Notes: generated by a model not told the origin, from the letters alone. DNA of 64,000 bases from Prochilodus magdalenae (GCA_024036415.1 JAMWET010000691.1:80001-144000); one strand, 5' to 3'. Shown: positions 46,591-59,735, numbered from the stretch's first letter. A program made the numbers and translations.

Positions 46591-48060
46591 TTCTATTAAA
46601 GACTGGTGGACTGAGAGACACTAGAGTCTCTTCACCTACACTGAGCTGATGAAGAGTCCTGTTCCAGAAATGATAATAGGACATTAGAGCCGTAATAAAC
46701 CATACTCCTGTTACTCTCCATACTTCAGTACATCTGAAGGTACATACTTTAGTACTGTTACTCTCCATACTTCAGTACATCTGAAGGTACATACTCTAGT
46801 ACTGTTACTCTCCATACTTCAGTACATCTGAAGGTACATTCTTTAGTACTGTTACTCTCCATACTTAAGTACATTTGAAGGTACATACTTTAGTACTGTT
46901 ACTCTCCATACTTAAGTACACCTGAAGGTACATACTTTAGTACTGTTACTCTCCCTACTTAAGTACATCTGAAGGTACATACTTTAGTACTGTTACTCTC
47001 CATACTTAAGTACACCTGAAGGTACATACTTTAGTACTGTTACTCTCCCTACTTAAGTACACCTGAAGGTACATACTTTAGTACTGTTACTCTCCATACT
47101 TAAGTACATCTGAAGGTACATACTTTAGTACTGTTACTCTCCATACTTAAGTACATTTGAAGGTACATACTTTAGTACTGTTACTCTCCATACTTAAGTA
47201 GATCCGAAGGTACATAATTTAGTACTGTTACTCTCCATACTTAAGTACATCCGAAGGTACATACTTTAGTACTGTTACTCTTCATACTTAAGTAGATCCG
47301 AAGGTACATACTTTAGTACTGTTACTCTTCATACTTAAGTACATTTGAAGGTACATACTTTAGTACTGTTACTCTCCATACTTTAGTACTGTTACTCTCC
47401 ATACTTAAGTAGATCCGAAGGTACATACTTTAGTACTGTTACCCTTCATACTTAAGTACATCTGAAGATACATACTTTAGTACTGTTACTCTCCATACTT
47501 AAGTACATCCGAAGGTACATACTTTAGTACTGTTACTCTCCATACTTAAGTACATCCGAAGGTACATACTTTAGTACTGTTACTCTCCATACTTAAGTAC
47601 ATCTGAAGGTAAATACTTTAGTACTGTTACTCTCCATACTTAAGTACATCCAAAGGTACATACTTTAGTACTGTTACTCTCCATACTTTAGTACTGTTAC
47701 TCTCCATACTTAAGTAGATCCGAAGGTACATACTTTAGTACTGTTACCCTTCATACTTAAGTACATCTGAAGATACATACTTTAGGTATACATTACATCC
47801 GAAGGTACATCTGAAGACTACATACTTAAGTACAATTGAAGTCAAATACGTACTGTTACTCTCCATACTTAAGTTTACAATCCGAATAGGGTACATACTT
47901 TAGTACTGTTACTCTCCATACTTAAGTACATTTGAAGGTACATACTTAAGTACTGTTACTCTCCATACTTAAGTACATCTGAAGGTAAATACTTTAGTAC
48001 TGTTACTCCAGTGGAGGACTAAAGGGGGGAACTTCTACTGACACTGGAGGAGTGTTTTAC
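46590..48060. repeat. Dispersed repeat carrying an expanded 47-bp minisatellite
   Basis: Units of 47 bp (CTTAAGTACATCTGAAGGTA, CATACTTTAGTACTGTTACT, CTCCATA), about 27 copies between 46705 and 48010, with a garbled stretch at 47785-47890. The flanks TGAGCTGATGAAGAGTC..CCAGAAATGATAA (46640) and CTACTGACACTGGAGGAG (48033-48050) are the same as at 63085-63223, where only one unit remnant separates them. The array therefore grew inside a copy of a dispersed element. Confidence 0.9.
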
Positions 48061-48513
48061 CATGGGGACCCGACCGATGGCCACTACTGTGAATTCGTAA
48101 GTAGGCAAAGCATTTCACACCAAACCGGTCCGACTCACTCTGTTTGCGTCGTAGCTATTTAATAATGTGGAGCTTTTTCCCAAATTGGTGGAGTTCCCCT
48201 TTAAACCTTCCGAGACTCTCCCAGTGAACCCGCACTGCTGCCCCATTGATGCTCCAGCCAAGTGTGCCACGGGCTTCTCACGACTGTTTATCTTCTAAGT
48301 GGATACGCTCGAGTTCACCGAGAGGCTGCGCAGGACCTCTGGAAGACTGACCTGCTGTACACACAGAGCTTCAAAACAGGACATTCTACAACTGCAGCTC
48401 CGTTCTGTGCTACTGCACCGCAACAGAATGGCACAGCAGTCCAAACGCCACAGCGTGCAGACCAAACCTATGGGCACACTCCGCTTGGTTCACACTGTAC
48501 ACCAGTCATTTTC
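48061..48513. other. Intergenic; remnant of the 3055-3615 repeat family at 48060-48205
   Basis: GCATTTCACACCAAACC and GGTGGAGTTCCCCTTTAA are shared with 3510-3610. The rest is unique. Frames 48262-48568 show no domain. Confidence 0.5.
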
Positions 48514-49369
48514 AGGAAGGTCACTGCTTAAGGTTAGAGATCAGGGCAATCCCAATACATATGCATAAATGACCCCAGAGCACTAAGTGGACATAAGTCA
48601 CAATTAGGGGATGTAATGATCTTCATAGGGTGACGCCTTCTAGGGGTCAGGTACATCCGATGAACGAATCTGTAAGGTATTCATTGGTGATCTGGATTTT
48701 TGGATGTACTATATAAATTTTCCCACACCGTGCTCCAACAAATCTCATCGCCACTTACAGCAGACAGGTCCCTAATATCCCGCTTTCACCAACCCTGCTG
48801 ACTCCTCCTTAGATTCGCCTCTGCATCAGAGACGTATTTTGTGGGCTGGTCTCACTGCTGCCAAGAGAATGTTGGCCCTGAGGTGGCATCCACCACATTC
48901 TTTGGCTTGGCGGCAGAGGGCCAACTCTTTTCTCGAAAATGTCCTTATGGAGGGGAGGGGTCTGTGGCTCGAATACATGCAACTAGCGTTAAGACTCTTC
49001 AGGCATGGGAACTGGCATACAAGCTAGTTAAAGAGAAGGTGCAGCTTGTTCAACTATAACCCTTTTTATTATTATTGGAGAGAGATCCGGGTTTGGGGTG
49101 GGATGCCTTTGGGGTGGGGGTCCACTGCGTTTCGCCATGAGGAGGGGTCATCAGGGGAGTTGCTGCTCGTGCTTGTTTGGTTTTGTTGTTTTGATTTTTT
49201 GTTGTTTTTTTTGTTTTGTTTTGTTTTTGTGTTCACGTAAGTTATCTTTATATATGTGTTACATTCTTTTATGGGGAATTAAATATAAAAATAATGAAAT
49301 GTATGTGTGCAGTGTTGTTTTTCTGATCAATAAAAAAATTGATCACTAAAAAGGAAGGTCACTGCTTAA
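48514..49369 (+). mobile_element. 5'-truncated L1-like LINE with 18-bp target-site duplication
   Basis: AGGAAGGTCACTGCTTAA at 48514-48531 recurs exactly at 49352-49369 and flanks 820 bp. The insert ends in AATAAAAAAATTGATCACTAAAAA, i.e. with a poly(A) signal and an A-rich tail, as target-primed reverse transcription produces. The frame at 48839-49027 (GLTAAKRMLALRWHPPHSLA followed by WRQRANSFLENV) resembles the C-terminal end of L1-type ORF2 (the TAAKK-RW-PP-SL pattern). A GT-rich 3'UTR follows. The rest of the LINE is missing, as expected for 5' truncation. Confidence 0.82.
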
Positions 49370-50640
49370 ACACAACTCTTGAAAGTGACTGGCAGTTCAT
49401 TCCTATAGTATAAAGGTGCCTAACTGAAGTGATGCTGTAGAAAACCCCTTTTGCTTTTTATAGTCAGAGAGTGTGAAGAACCTTTTAAAGCTTTGGGGGG
49501 CTTTTTTTTTTAGAGTTTCTCCTAAAGTTTCTCTAGAACCTTTACATTTACAGACAGCAAAGCAAGTCTTTATCACACTCTCACCTCCCAATCTCTGAAG
49601 AACCTTCAATTCAAAGGTTCCTCAGGGAACCAAATGTGGTCCTATGACATCATGCAAAGAACTCTGTTGAAAAGTGCTCCTACAAGGGTTCTTCAGTAAG
49701 AGCCATTGTCGTATGTAGAACCATAACAATGCATTTGAGTACGTATGACAAAATGCTCCTTCAGACTGACGGAGAACGTGTTGGATATGGTTCTATATAG
49801 AACACTTTTTAAATGGCGCAACATACAGCAACAAGAAGAACCATTTCACCATGCACAGAACCATTTAAGCATGAAATGGTTCTAAGTAGAATTCAAGGTT
49901 CTAAATTAAACCACCCTTTTACTAAAGAATCCTTGAGAAGCCATCTTTTTAAAGAGTACTACACCCAACGTTTGGTTTCCTAATGAGCCATTTTGGCAAA
50001 CTGAGATATGCATGAGTTGAAGAACCTTTTAAAGCTTCAAAGAACCTTTACATGAAGAACCTTTTCCAAGTAAAGGTTCCGAACTAATTTTGCTTTTACA
50101 TCATACAGTGGTTCTGTTCTTCACACTCACACATCACATACAGTACAGAGTTCTCGGTAAGTCCTTGGTAAGGAACCAATAGTCTTTCCTCAGTGGTTCT
50201 GTGCAAAGAAACCACATGGGTACCTTTTTTTACTTTTAAGAGTTAAAAAGGGTTTCCTTACCTATAGCTCTTATAGACAGAGAGGTGGCAGTTACATGTA
50301 GAATCATAATACATCAAGCAACAGTCTGAATGCACAAACACTTGCATGATTAATTTTTTGTTCTCAATATTTTTCTTCTCTCTTGTTGTATGTGGTATGT
50401 AAAGATCTATTTAATTATGATTCTTATCTAGCACCAAAAAGGTCTGGCTATTATTCAGTCCTTTTTTCTAGCACAGTATAGAAACATTGTGCTGGGCATG
50501 TACCTAAAACCATCAAAATAATTTAATAATTTATCCATTCACTATGAATGGACCCAAATCTTCTCAAAACAGTAATGATGAACATTCTCAGATATTAGAC
50601 TGCATATTCATAGCTATTCCATATACTAGCTTTATGTGAG
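49370..50640. other. Intergenic rich in AAGAACC / GGTTCT motifs
   Basis: GAACCTTT, AAGGTTC and AGAACC motifs occur many times in both orientations (49440-50250). This is probably a degenerate dispersed repeat with inverted modules. No gene. Confidence 0.5.
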
Positions 50641-50736
50641 GGAGCTTTTAGAGGTGGATGTCCATTCAAAGGTGACTTGGTTTCCTACTAATAATTGTTT
50701 CTTGGCATGTAACATTATCATATATCTGGCTGATAT

Positions 50737-51200
50737 GCTTTAAAATTCTCATTTTGAGAAATTAATTTTAAGAGGATTGCATTGACTCGATTGGGACGAA
50801 TCTAGTTAGACATATTTACTAGATTCACCCCAAAGTATCTGCCAAAATAGTCAAAAATTGGCTTACCAAAATCACTTAACACAGTTAAAACACTTAAAAC
50901 AAGGACAAAATATCAAGAAAAAAAAATAAAAAATACAACAATCTCACAAAGTCTCATTCATTTAATGATGATGAAGACAGTCATCTCCAGAGCTGGATTC
51001 AATCAAATGATTATCTGCTATCTGTTTGCCTTAATTCCAATCTATATGGTATGCTTTAAAATTCTCATTTTGAGAAGGTGATTTTAAGATGATTGCATTG
51101 ACTTGATTGTGGTGATTCTAGTTAGACATACATACCCAAAGTATCTGCCAATGTAGTCAAAAATTGGATTACCAAAGTCACTTAACACACATTAAAACAA
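50737..51200. repeat. Imperfect tandem duplication, offset about 316 bp
   Basis: The block AAATTCTCATTTTGAGAA..AGTCAAAAATTGG..AAATCACTTAACA at 50740-50885 recurs at 51057-51188. A further block, GATGATGAAGACAG..GGATTCAATCAAATGATTAT (50965-51030), recurs at 51890-51960, about 927 bp on. Confidence 0.75.
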
Positions 51201-52185
51201 ACACTTAAAACAATTAAAAAATATCAGGAAATACCAAAAATAAATATTATTATGAACTTCCAACAATCTCGAACTGAGACTTTTAAGGTATATATAAAGT
51301 TATAAAGTTCACTGGCTATACTCATTTTTAAGATATTTCTACTTGCCAAAAATGATTTTATTTGCATTGTAGGTTCCTCTAACCTGGAGCTTTTCAAATC
51401 AAACCACTCTGAATGACTGTTTACATCTTAACTGTTTAATTATGCAGATACATTGAGGGAGAGGTGGAACTGTCCCGTAAGCCCTCTGAAATGCAAATGA
51501 CAAAAGGCGACTCTCACTCAGTAGTGAACTGACCACTACCAGGTCCTTCACACGACACAAAGCAGGGACAAACAGGCCAGAGCACAGACGGCCCTGATAC
51601 AAAGGTGTCTGAACGAGTTTTAGACTGCCATTGTTTCCTTTCATCTTTTGTTCCACACTGGATGCTATCGAGCAGGCCTATAAGGCACTAGTCTCCAAGC
51701 AGTCTGCAGGAGGACGAGCCGCCTTTTAGAATGGAAATGCCCCGTCAGCTGATTGACTCCTGAGTACTTTGGAGCTCGGGACACTGAAGTGCTAAAATAG
51801 GTGATGATGAAACAGATCAGCTGCTGCTTTGCTAAGACACTAAGACAGAGAAGGTGCGTTGGGCCGATATCAGGTCTAATTCATTTAATGATGATGAAGA
51901 CAGCCATTATCTCCAGAGCTGGATTCAATCAAATGATTATCTGCTATCTGTTTGACTAAGTCCCAATCAATCAATGTCCATAGCTGTCAGCCATGACCCT
52001 AATGAGCAAGAGACAACTACAGGTTTAGTTTCACGAAATCACAGAAACTTGATGTCCTGATAATGCAACTAGTGTCCCAAGACTATACATTAAGCAGTGA
52101 CTGGGTCTCAGCTGACCCCTGACCAGCTGGATCCCCACTAAGTTTAGCTGTGAACACGTGTGACGTTGCTAGCTAAATAAGCCTG
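51201..52185. other. Intergenic, nothing else recognised
   Basis: Unique sequence apart from the duplicated block at 51880-51970. The - strand frame 51399-51656 has no domain. Confidence 0.45.
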
Positions 52186-52189
52186 CTAT

Positions 52190-53715
52190 GGCCTATATTT
52201 AACTGCCTAGCCTAGCCTGAAGGGTACACGTAGTAATGTCCTAACTATATAGACTACATAAGCAGCGTGGCTTTACCTGAACAAATAGCCTGGCCTTAAC
52301 TCCATGAGTACCCTGACTGTCTGATTAGCCTAGCCTTAACTGATTAACTAAACTAGCCTTAACTGTATCAGTAGCACAGAGGCAACAGTACAAGTAGCCT
52401 AGCCTTAACTTTACAAGTGCACTGGCCTTAACTGTATGAGGAGCCCAGACTTAACCATACGAGTAGCCTAGACTTAGAGTATCCTAGCCTTAACTGTATG
52501 AGTAACATTGCCTTAATTGTACGAGTAGCTTAGCCTTCACTGTACATTTAGCCTAGCCATAACTGTTTCTTTAGCCTAGCCTTAACCTAGAATCAACTGC
52601 ATGAGAAGCCTTATCTTTACTATACATGTAGCCTAGCCTTAACTGTATGAGTAGCCTAGCCTTCACTATACATGTAGCCTAACCTTCACTATACATGTAG
52701 CCTAGCCTTAACTGTATGAGTAGCCTAACCTTAACTGTATGAGTAGCCTAGCCTTCACTATACATGTAGCCTAGCCTTAACTGTATAAGTAGCCTAGCCT
52801 TAACTGCATGAGTAGCCTAGCCTTAACTGTATGAGTAGCCTAGCCTTAACTGTATGAGTAGCCTAGCCTTAACTGTATGAGTTGCCTAGCCTTAACTGTA
52901 CCGGTAGCCTAGCCTTAACTGTATGATTAGCCTATCCTTAACTGTATGAGTAGCCTAGCCATAACTATACATGTAGCCTAGCCTTAACTGTATGAGTAGC
53001 CTAGCCTTAACTGTATGAGTAGCCTATCCTTAACTGTATGAGTAGCCTAGCCTTAACTGTATGAGTAGCCTAGCCTTAACTGTATGAGTAGCCTAGCCTT
53101 AACTGTACAAGTAGCCTAGCCTTAACTGTATGAGTAGCCTAGCCTTAACTGTATGAGTAGCCTAGCCTTAACTGTATGAGTTGCCTAGCCTTAACTGTAC
53201 CGGTAGCCTAGCCTTAACTGTATGAGTAGCCTAGCCATAACTATACATGTAGCCTAGCCTTAACTGTATGAGTAGCCTAGCCTTCACTATACATGTAGCC
53301 AAGCCTTCACTACACATGTAGCCTAGCCTTAACTGTATGAGTAGCCTAGCCATAACTATACATGTAGCCTAGCCTTAACTGTATGAGTAGCCTAGCCATA
53401 ACTATACATGTAGCCTAGCCTTAACTGTATGGTAGCCTAGCCTTGACTGTATGAGTAGCCTAGCCTTAACTGTATGAGTAGCCTATCATTAACTGTATGA
53501 ATTGCCTAGTATTTTCTGTACCTGTAGTCTAGCCTTAACTGTATGGGTGGTCTAGCCATAACTGACTGACCAGCCTAACCATGACTGTACACTGTACTGT
53601 AGCCTAGCCTTAATGGTATGGGTGGTCTAGCCATAACTGATTGACCAGCCTAACATTGACTGTACACGTAGCCTAGCCTTAATGGTATGAGTAGCTTACC
53701 CTTCACTGTACAAGT
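52190..53715. repeat. 23-bp minisatellite, about 1.5 kb
   Basis: Unit CCTAGCCTTAACTGTATGAG TAG (23 bp), with variants ACTATACATGTAG and ACTGTACCGGTAG. Some 60 copies; the centre is homogeneous and the edges decayed. Multi-unit blocks (for example 52835-52990 and 53140-53250) recur, showing higher-order duplication. Confidence 0.95.
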
Positions 53716-54685
53716 AGCAGAAGTATACAGCTTTTTGGAAACTGGAGGAATGGGAAAAGAAAAATATGATGGGGAAAAGTTACATAACAAAACTATGAAA
53801 AAGGAGTGATGAACTGTTGGTAACTGGAAGATGAGAACTTGGTGTGAAGTTGGTCAGTCTTCTGTGAAACGGACCTCATTAAAACTCCATTAAACATTAA
53901 AACTCAGACTGCTGGTTACAGTCCGGTTGTCAGATGAAGGTAAATGAATGTGAAGTAATGTCAGAGAAGACCTGAACTTCGCCATCCGCCGTCGTGGAAA
54001 AGGACCATAAAAATGAGTTCTGCTAACGGCGGGATCAAAGGCCTTTTATAAGAGGAAGCAACATCTGTACGTTTGCATATCACACATCCATGTCAATGTG
54101 CTTTGAGCCCTTCAGACCCGCCTGAGGAGCATGTTCAGCCCGGAATTCCAAAGGAACATTCCAGCTTAACTACAGAAATGCTGAAGATCAGAGCAAACAG
54201 CCCCAGGACTGATAGTGAATGATATGGGAATAACTGTAGGTCAGCATAATCATTTTAGAGAGAGAGAGAGAGGGAGAGAGAGACAGAGAGAGAAAACCCC
54301 ATTGCTCTTTCAGGATACCACATTCATGTAACGATACCTGGTACTTTGCATACGTTCGTAGTATTTCACGAGGGTGTGAGCACCCGCCCAGGGCTGCCAA
54401 GAAGATGAATGAAACTGGAGCAGGGTTTCTGTACTCGCCTTCAGCCATTTAGAGCCTAGAGCGCAAAATCTATCACATGGATAAACCGCTAGTAAAGGTC
54501 CTCTCAAAATCAACACCACATAACAGCTCGTTATTTACTATTCAGTAGCAGCTCCCACAAGGAGAATAAAAAATCCCTCAAGTGTTTTGAAAAAGTAGCT
54601 GTGTTTATTTCTCCAACTTTACATCTCCACATCTGTGATCCCTTAAGATCTGTTCTCCAACTGCCTCATCCTTTCCACTTACAAC
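53716..54685. other. Intergenic with a short (GA)n
   Basis: (GA)n at 54257-54293. No gene recognised. Confidence 0.5.
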
Positions 54686-54689
54686 ACCA

Positions 54690-55925
54690 ATAACCTAACA
54701 CCGTCTGCACTATCTCTTCTCCAACATTATGGACTTACTCCAACTCCATGATCTCTTCTCCAACATTATAGACTTACTCCAACTCCATTATTTCTTCTCC
54801 AACATTATAGACTTACTCCAACTCCATTATTTCTTCTCCAACATTATAGACTTACTCTAACTCCTTGATCTCTTCTCAAACATTATAGACTTACTCCAAC
54901 TCCATGATCTCTTCTCCAACATCATAGACTTTCTCCAACTCCATGATCTTTCCTCTAGTTTTTCGATCTTCAAAATTTCCATGATCTCTTCTCCAACATT
55001 ATGGTCTTTCTCCAACTTCATGATATCCTCCCCAACATCATGGACTCTCTCCAACTCCATGATCTCTTCTCCAACATTATAGACTTACTCCAACTCCATG
55101 ATTTCTTCTCCAGCATTATAGACTTACTCCAACTCCATGATCTCTTCTCCAACTCCATGATCTCTTCTCCAACATTATAGACTTTCTCCAACTCCATGAT
55201 CTTTCCTCTAGTTTTTCGGTCTTCAAAATTTCCATGATCTCTTCTCCAACATTATGGTCTTTCTCCAACTTCATGATATCCTCCCCAACATCATGGACTC
55301 TCTCCAACTCCATGATCTCTTCTCCAACATTATAGACTTACTCCAACTCCATGATCTCTTTTCCAACATTATAGACTTACTCCAACTCCATGATCTCTTC
55401 TCCAACATTATGGACTTACTCCAACTCCATGATCTCTTCTCCAACATTATAGACTTACTCCAACTCCATGATCTCTTCTCCAACATTATAGACTCTCTCC
55501 AACTCCATGATCTCTTCTTCAACATTATAGACTTACTCCAACTCCATGATCTCTTCTCCAACATTATAGACTCTCTCCAACTCCATGATCTCTTCTTCAA
55601 CATTATAGACTTACTCCAACTCCATGATTTCTTCTCCAACATTATAGACTTACTCCAACTCCGTTATCTCTTCTCCAACATTATAGACTTACTCCAACTC
55701 CGTTATCTCTTCTCCAACATTATAGACTTACTCCAACTCCATGATCTCTTCTCCAACATTATAGACTTACTCCAACTCCGTTATCTCTTCTCCAACATTA
55801 TAGACTTACTCCAACTCCATGATCTCTTCTCCAACATTATAGACTTACTCCAACTCCATGATTTCTTCTCCAACATTATGATCTTTCTACAACTCCATGA
55901 TCTTGAATTCTCCAACTTTATGGAA
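54690..55925. repeat. 39-bp minisatellite with a 13-codon open frame
   Basis: Unit ATCTCTTCTCCAACATTATA GACTTACTCCAACTCCATG (39 bp). As 39 is a multiple of 3, a + strand frame of 225 codons stays open (55254-55931, repeat DLLQLHDLFSNII). A larger block (about 54860-55060) is duplicated 253 bp on (55116-55313). The frame has no upstream gene context and I treat it as a repeat product. Confidence 0.93.
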
Positions 55926-57080
55926 AAGTAAAAATGGTCACATTTGACCTTTTTTGGACCAGGACTTTCTTCAGCACCACCCAGTAGAAGTTTAAATGAT
56001 GTTCTGTATTTTCCTTTCTCAAAGACTGGAGAACAGGTTATCTCCGAGCACGGGATACAGCCTTCCTGAAGCTCTTTATTTTAGTCTTTATTCATTATCT
56101 TTCTGTGCATGCATGTGAAACCTTGGCCTTCCAAAGTCCCCATCCACTTTCCCACAAGAACTGTGGAATTTCAAGCAAACGTTGAGCTGAGCGGTCTCCT
56201 GCGAAGGAACGTGTATTTGAGCTGTCTTAGTTGTGTCTACAGACAGTCACGTAGACGTGGCTCTTATCGGTAATTACAGGCATGGAAATAGTCACAATAA
56301 GTGAACTGAGTTGCTAAGTGTCATAAGTGAGAGTAGTTTTAGTGTAAGGGTTTATTGACCTGTTGTTCTTGACAGGGTCCTGTTTGGACGGCCCATATGT
56401 TCTCCCCTGGGAAGGGCGGTGAGAGGAGGGTGTAATGTTTGTATTAACAAGTCTCTCCTCCTGTCCGAGTCAATAAGACTTGAAAGAAGGTCTGAGGGCT
56501 GAATTTCAAACAGCTCTTACCGTAACACTCAGCCCTTAGAGAGTGAAAGAGAGAGAGAGAGAGAGAGAGAGAGGCCTCAGGGGGAATTCTTTAACTGAGC
56601 ATCTGACACCACCAACGCACCTCTTACAAATGTGTCATTAGAAACCTGCAAGCGACAAAAGAGGAACAGAACGTCACTGTCAGAACAAAACCTCAGCACA
56701 AATTTGAATGTGTAATGTAGCAGTGTGTTTTTTTTTTATGTCATTTTCTGTTGGTTCATTCATAATGAAATCTGCAGGAACAATAGGGTTCTACTAAAGG
56801 TTCTTTAGGCAATGCAATCCACCCTCATAGAAGTGGTTCCTCAGTAAAGGCAGTCTATATACAGAACTGTGAACTCGTTCCAAGAACCATGTTTTGCTGA
56901 TGAATTTGTTTGAGCATGAATGAATAAATGGTGGTACAGTTGCTGCTTATCGTTCCTTGAAAAGGCTACGCAGAACCAAAAAGGGTCTAGCTATTAGAAC
57001 ATTTGTTGCACCATGTTTAGAAAAAGGCAGTTGTAAGTGTGAAGGTCCTTTTCCCACATGATGGTTCCTGACTTTGACCG
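55926..57080. other. Intergenic with (GA)n
   Basis: (GA)n at 56548-56573. No gene recognised. Confidence 0.5.
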
Positions 57081-57084
57081 TCAT

Positions 57085-57370
57085 CTTCACATTTGGGGCC
57101 AGTCATGGGTTTCTCGGGTAGGGAACCAGCCTTGTGACCGGAGGGTCATTGGTTTGATTCCATGGACTGATGGGACATGACCAAAGTGCCCTTGAGCAAG
57201 GCACCTAACCCCCTAACTGCTCCCTGGGTGCCATTGATAAGGCTGCCCATTGCTCTGGGCAAGTGTGCTTACTGCCCCCTAGTGTGTGGGCTCACTAGTG
57301 TGTGTGGGGGTGGGGTGGGGTGTTTTACTGCACAAATGGGTTAAATGTGGAGGTCAAATTCCTCTGTGTG
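57085..57370 (+). mobile_element. Second SINE type (tRNA-like head, GCTGCCCATTGCTCTGGG body)
   Basis: GTAGGGAACCAGCCTTGTGA..GGTTTGATTCC gives a tRNA-like part with a box-B-like site. It is followed by CTTGAGCAAGGCACCTAACC, CCCTAACTGCTCCCTGGGTG, GCTGCCCATTGCTCTGGG, CTAGTGTGTGGGCTCACTAG, and GGGTTAAATGTGGAGGTCAAATTCC. This series is typical of a common teleost SINE. It is a different family from 5527 and 38495. Confidence 0.72.
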
Positions 57371-58435
57371 CAAACGGTCACCTGTGACTGAAACGTACCT
57401 AACAGCATGTAATGCCTCCACGAGAACCAGTAACAGCTGGGACTGGATTTGGCATGGACTGGACAGGTTTCTGGATGTAGCCACATCAGTGTTCAGACAC
57501 TCTCCCATCACAGAATTCCACAGTTGGGCCAGATTTGGTGGATGCCTTCCCTAGCACAGTTCCGAGGTGAATTCCCTGTAGACTGGGATTGTAGCCACTG
57601 CTGGTAGACCCGTACAACTGTACGCTTCCATACACCTGCAGATTCAGCTACTCCCTTCACACTATGGTCTTTGGCCACGCCCACATGCAGTCACTCCTTT
57701 TAGCCAATCATTAACATCTGCTCTGGAGCGTTTTCCACACATGGAACTGAGACATTCCCTGCACTGCAAACCTACCGGAACCTTTGACCACATAAACGAA
57801 ATATCAATACAAGGTTTTCGAGGTACAGCAATTATAAACAGGTGGAACATGAATGTCAGCCATGGAAATATGAAAGAGAGACGAATGGTTCAGTACCATG
57901 ATTTAGTAATTGATTGACGGGCCAATTATGAGAGGAATGTTTGCTGTTTAAAATGCAGAAAATTGCCGCTTGTCAGGAAGAAGGCCTAGAAATTCACTGG
58001 AGGGCTCGGTGTAAAAAATGTCAGGCGGTCACTAAAGCGCGCATGAACACAACATGTGAAGGTTTTTTTGGAGAAGGCAGAGCGGGACAGGTGGAAGCTC
58101 GGTGGCTTGAGTGTGTGAAACACCCTGGGGGGGCGGGGGTCTCTGGACGGTTCCTGACAGGCCATGATGTGTATGTGTGAGTGATTTGGTGATTTATGAC
58201 CACAGTCCGTCCTGGGGGGTTACCATGAGTGCATTCCAGGAGACTTCAGTCCTATACTAGGAAACACAAGTGCAGCTCAACTGGTTCTAAACAGCTGCCC
58301 ATCACAGAGCTCGCTTATCTTCTTCCACACTGATGATGAGGCCATCACGCCTGACAGCGTCCTCGGCAGAGTGTGAGCGGTTACTCCAGGAACGTAATCC
58401 ATTAGTAAAATGGAAGTGCAATTGGAACTGGGTTA
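57371..58435. other. Intergenic, nothing recognised
   Basis: Frames 57345-57554 and 57941-58180 show no domain. Confidence 0.45.
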
Positions 58436-58439
58436 TGTA

Positions 58440-59085
58440 GTAATTCCAGGCATTGCTATGAGGTCGCTGTGGTATTCCAGCTTGTTGTTAGGGTATTGCT
58501 TGGTGGATGTTAGGCGGTTTGCTTCTAGGTTGTTGCTATGGTTTCCCAGGTGGTTGCTAAGGTGTTGCTACACCACTGTTATGGTTTGCCAGGTGTTTCC
58601 AAGCTGTTGCTATGATATCTGTTGCTAGGCTGTTACCATGTGGCTGCTGAAGTGTTGCTACACCCTTGCTAAGATATCCTAGGTGTTGCCAGGCTGTTGC
58701 AATGGTATCCCAGGTGGTTACTAGGGTGTTGCTACACCATTGCTATGGTATCCCAGGTGGTTGCTAAGATGTTGTTCGGCTGTTATCAAGTGTTGCTACT
58801 TCAGGTGTTGTTATGGTATCATAGGTGTTGCCAAGTTGCTGTGGTAGCTGCTCAGAGGTTGGTAGGTCATTGCTATGGTGGCTGCTAAATCCCTGCTGGG
58901 CTGTCATTGTGTTATCCCAGGTTGTTACCATGGCGTTGGTAGACTTGTTGCAATGGAATCCCACATATTTTCTATGGTGTTGCCTGGCCGTTGCTATGGC
59001 ATCCCAGGTGGTTGTTAAGGTGTTGTTAGGCTGTTGCTATTGTATCCAAAATAGTTACTCAGGGGTTGTTAGACCTTTGTTATTG
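58440..59085. repeat. GTTGCTATGGTATCCCAGGTGG-type minisatellite
   Basis: Loose tandem repeat of GTTGCTATGGTATCCCAGGT, GGTTGCTAAGGTGTTGCTA and GGCTGTTGCTATGG modules of about 20-40 bp. The period is irregular and it decays at both ends. Confidence 0.85.
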
Positions 59086-59735
59086 TGGGCATGGTGCAAA
59101 AAAAACTCACAGCAATGTTCCAGCATCTAGTGTAAAGCCTTCTGAGGAGAGTAGAAGCTGTTACTGCTTCAAGGTTATTCGTTATGATGCCAGAGAAGTT
59201 CTCTTAATCAGCATTTCAGACTTTTTACACATGTGTATGTCTGGGTATGTATTAATTTGATGATCAGATTATTAAAGATGATGACGTCAGATCACACAGT
59301 TGCACAAGCAAACTTATACTATCAACAGAAATGGCCATGTAGGATGCAGGCGTGTTCCTTGTATGTAGGCCAGTCTGTCAAAGTGCATTGAAGCAGCTCA
59401 GATCAGCAGAGCAGAGACTGGAACACACAGGCATAATAACGGTGTCAAAGCTCAAAGTGTGCACCATGAGGACTGATTAATGAGTTACAGCACAGAACAG
59501 CACAGCGTGAGTCTAACAGCACCGCTGTTCTCCGTAATGTACATACTGTACGCATAAGCTCTGTTGGGGCGCCGAGCACACTACCAGCAAACAGAGCGTC
59601 ACTACTAGCAGTGTTTCCGATATCCGCTTCACCCTCCACCTCGACAGAACAACTCACTTCCTCACATTGGAAATACAGGAAACGTCTGATATATCCTAGG
59701 GAAGTTACGAGGCATCTGGTCCACTACTTTGCTAG
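59086..59735. other. Intergenic, nothing recognised
   Basis: Unique sequence, no gene. Confidence 0.45.

Noticed and set aside
52190..53715. Possible CRISPR-like array (regular 23-bp units)
   Set aside because: Units are contiguous with no unique spacers, and the DNA is vertebrate; it is a minisatellite.
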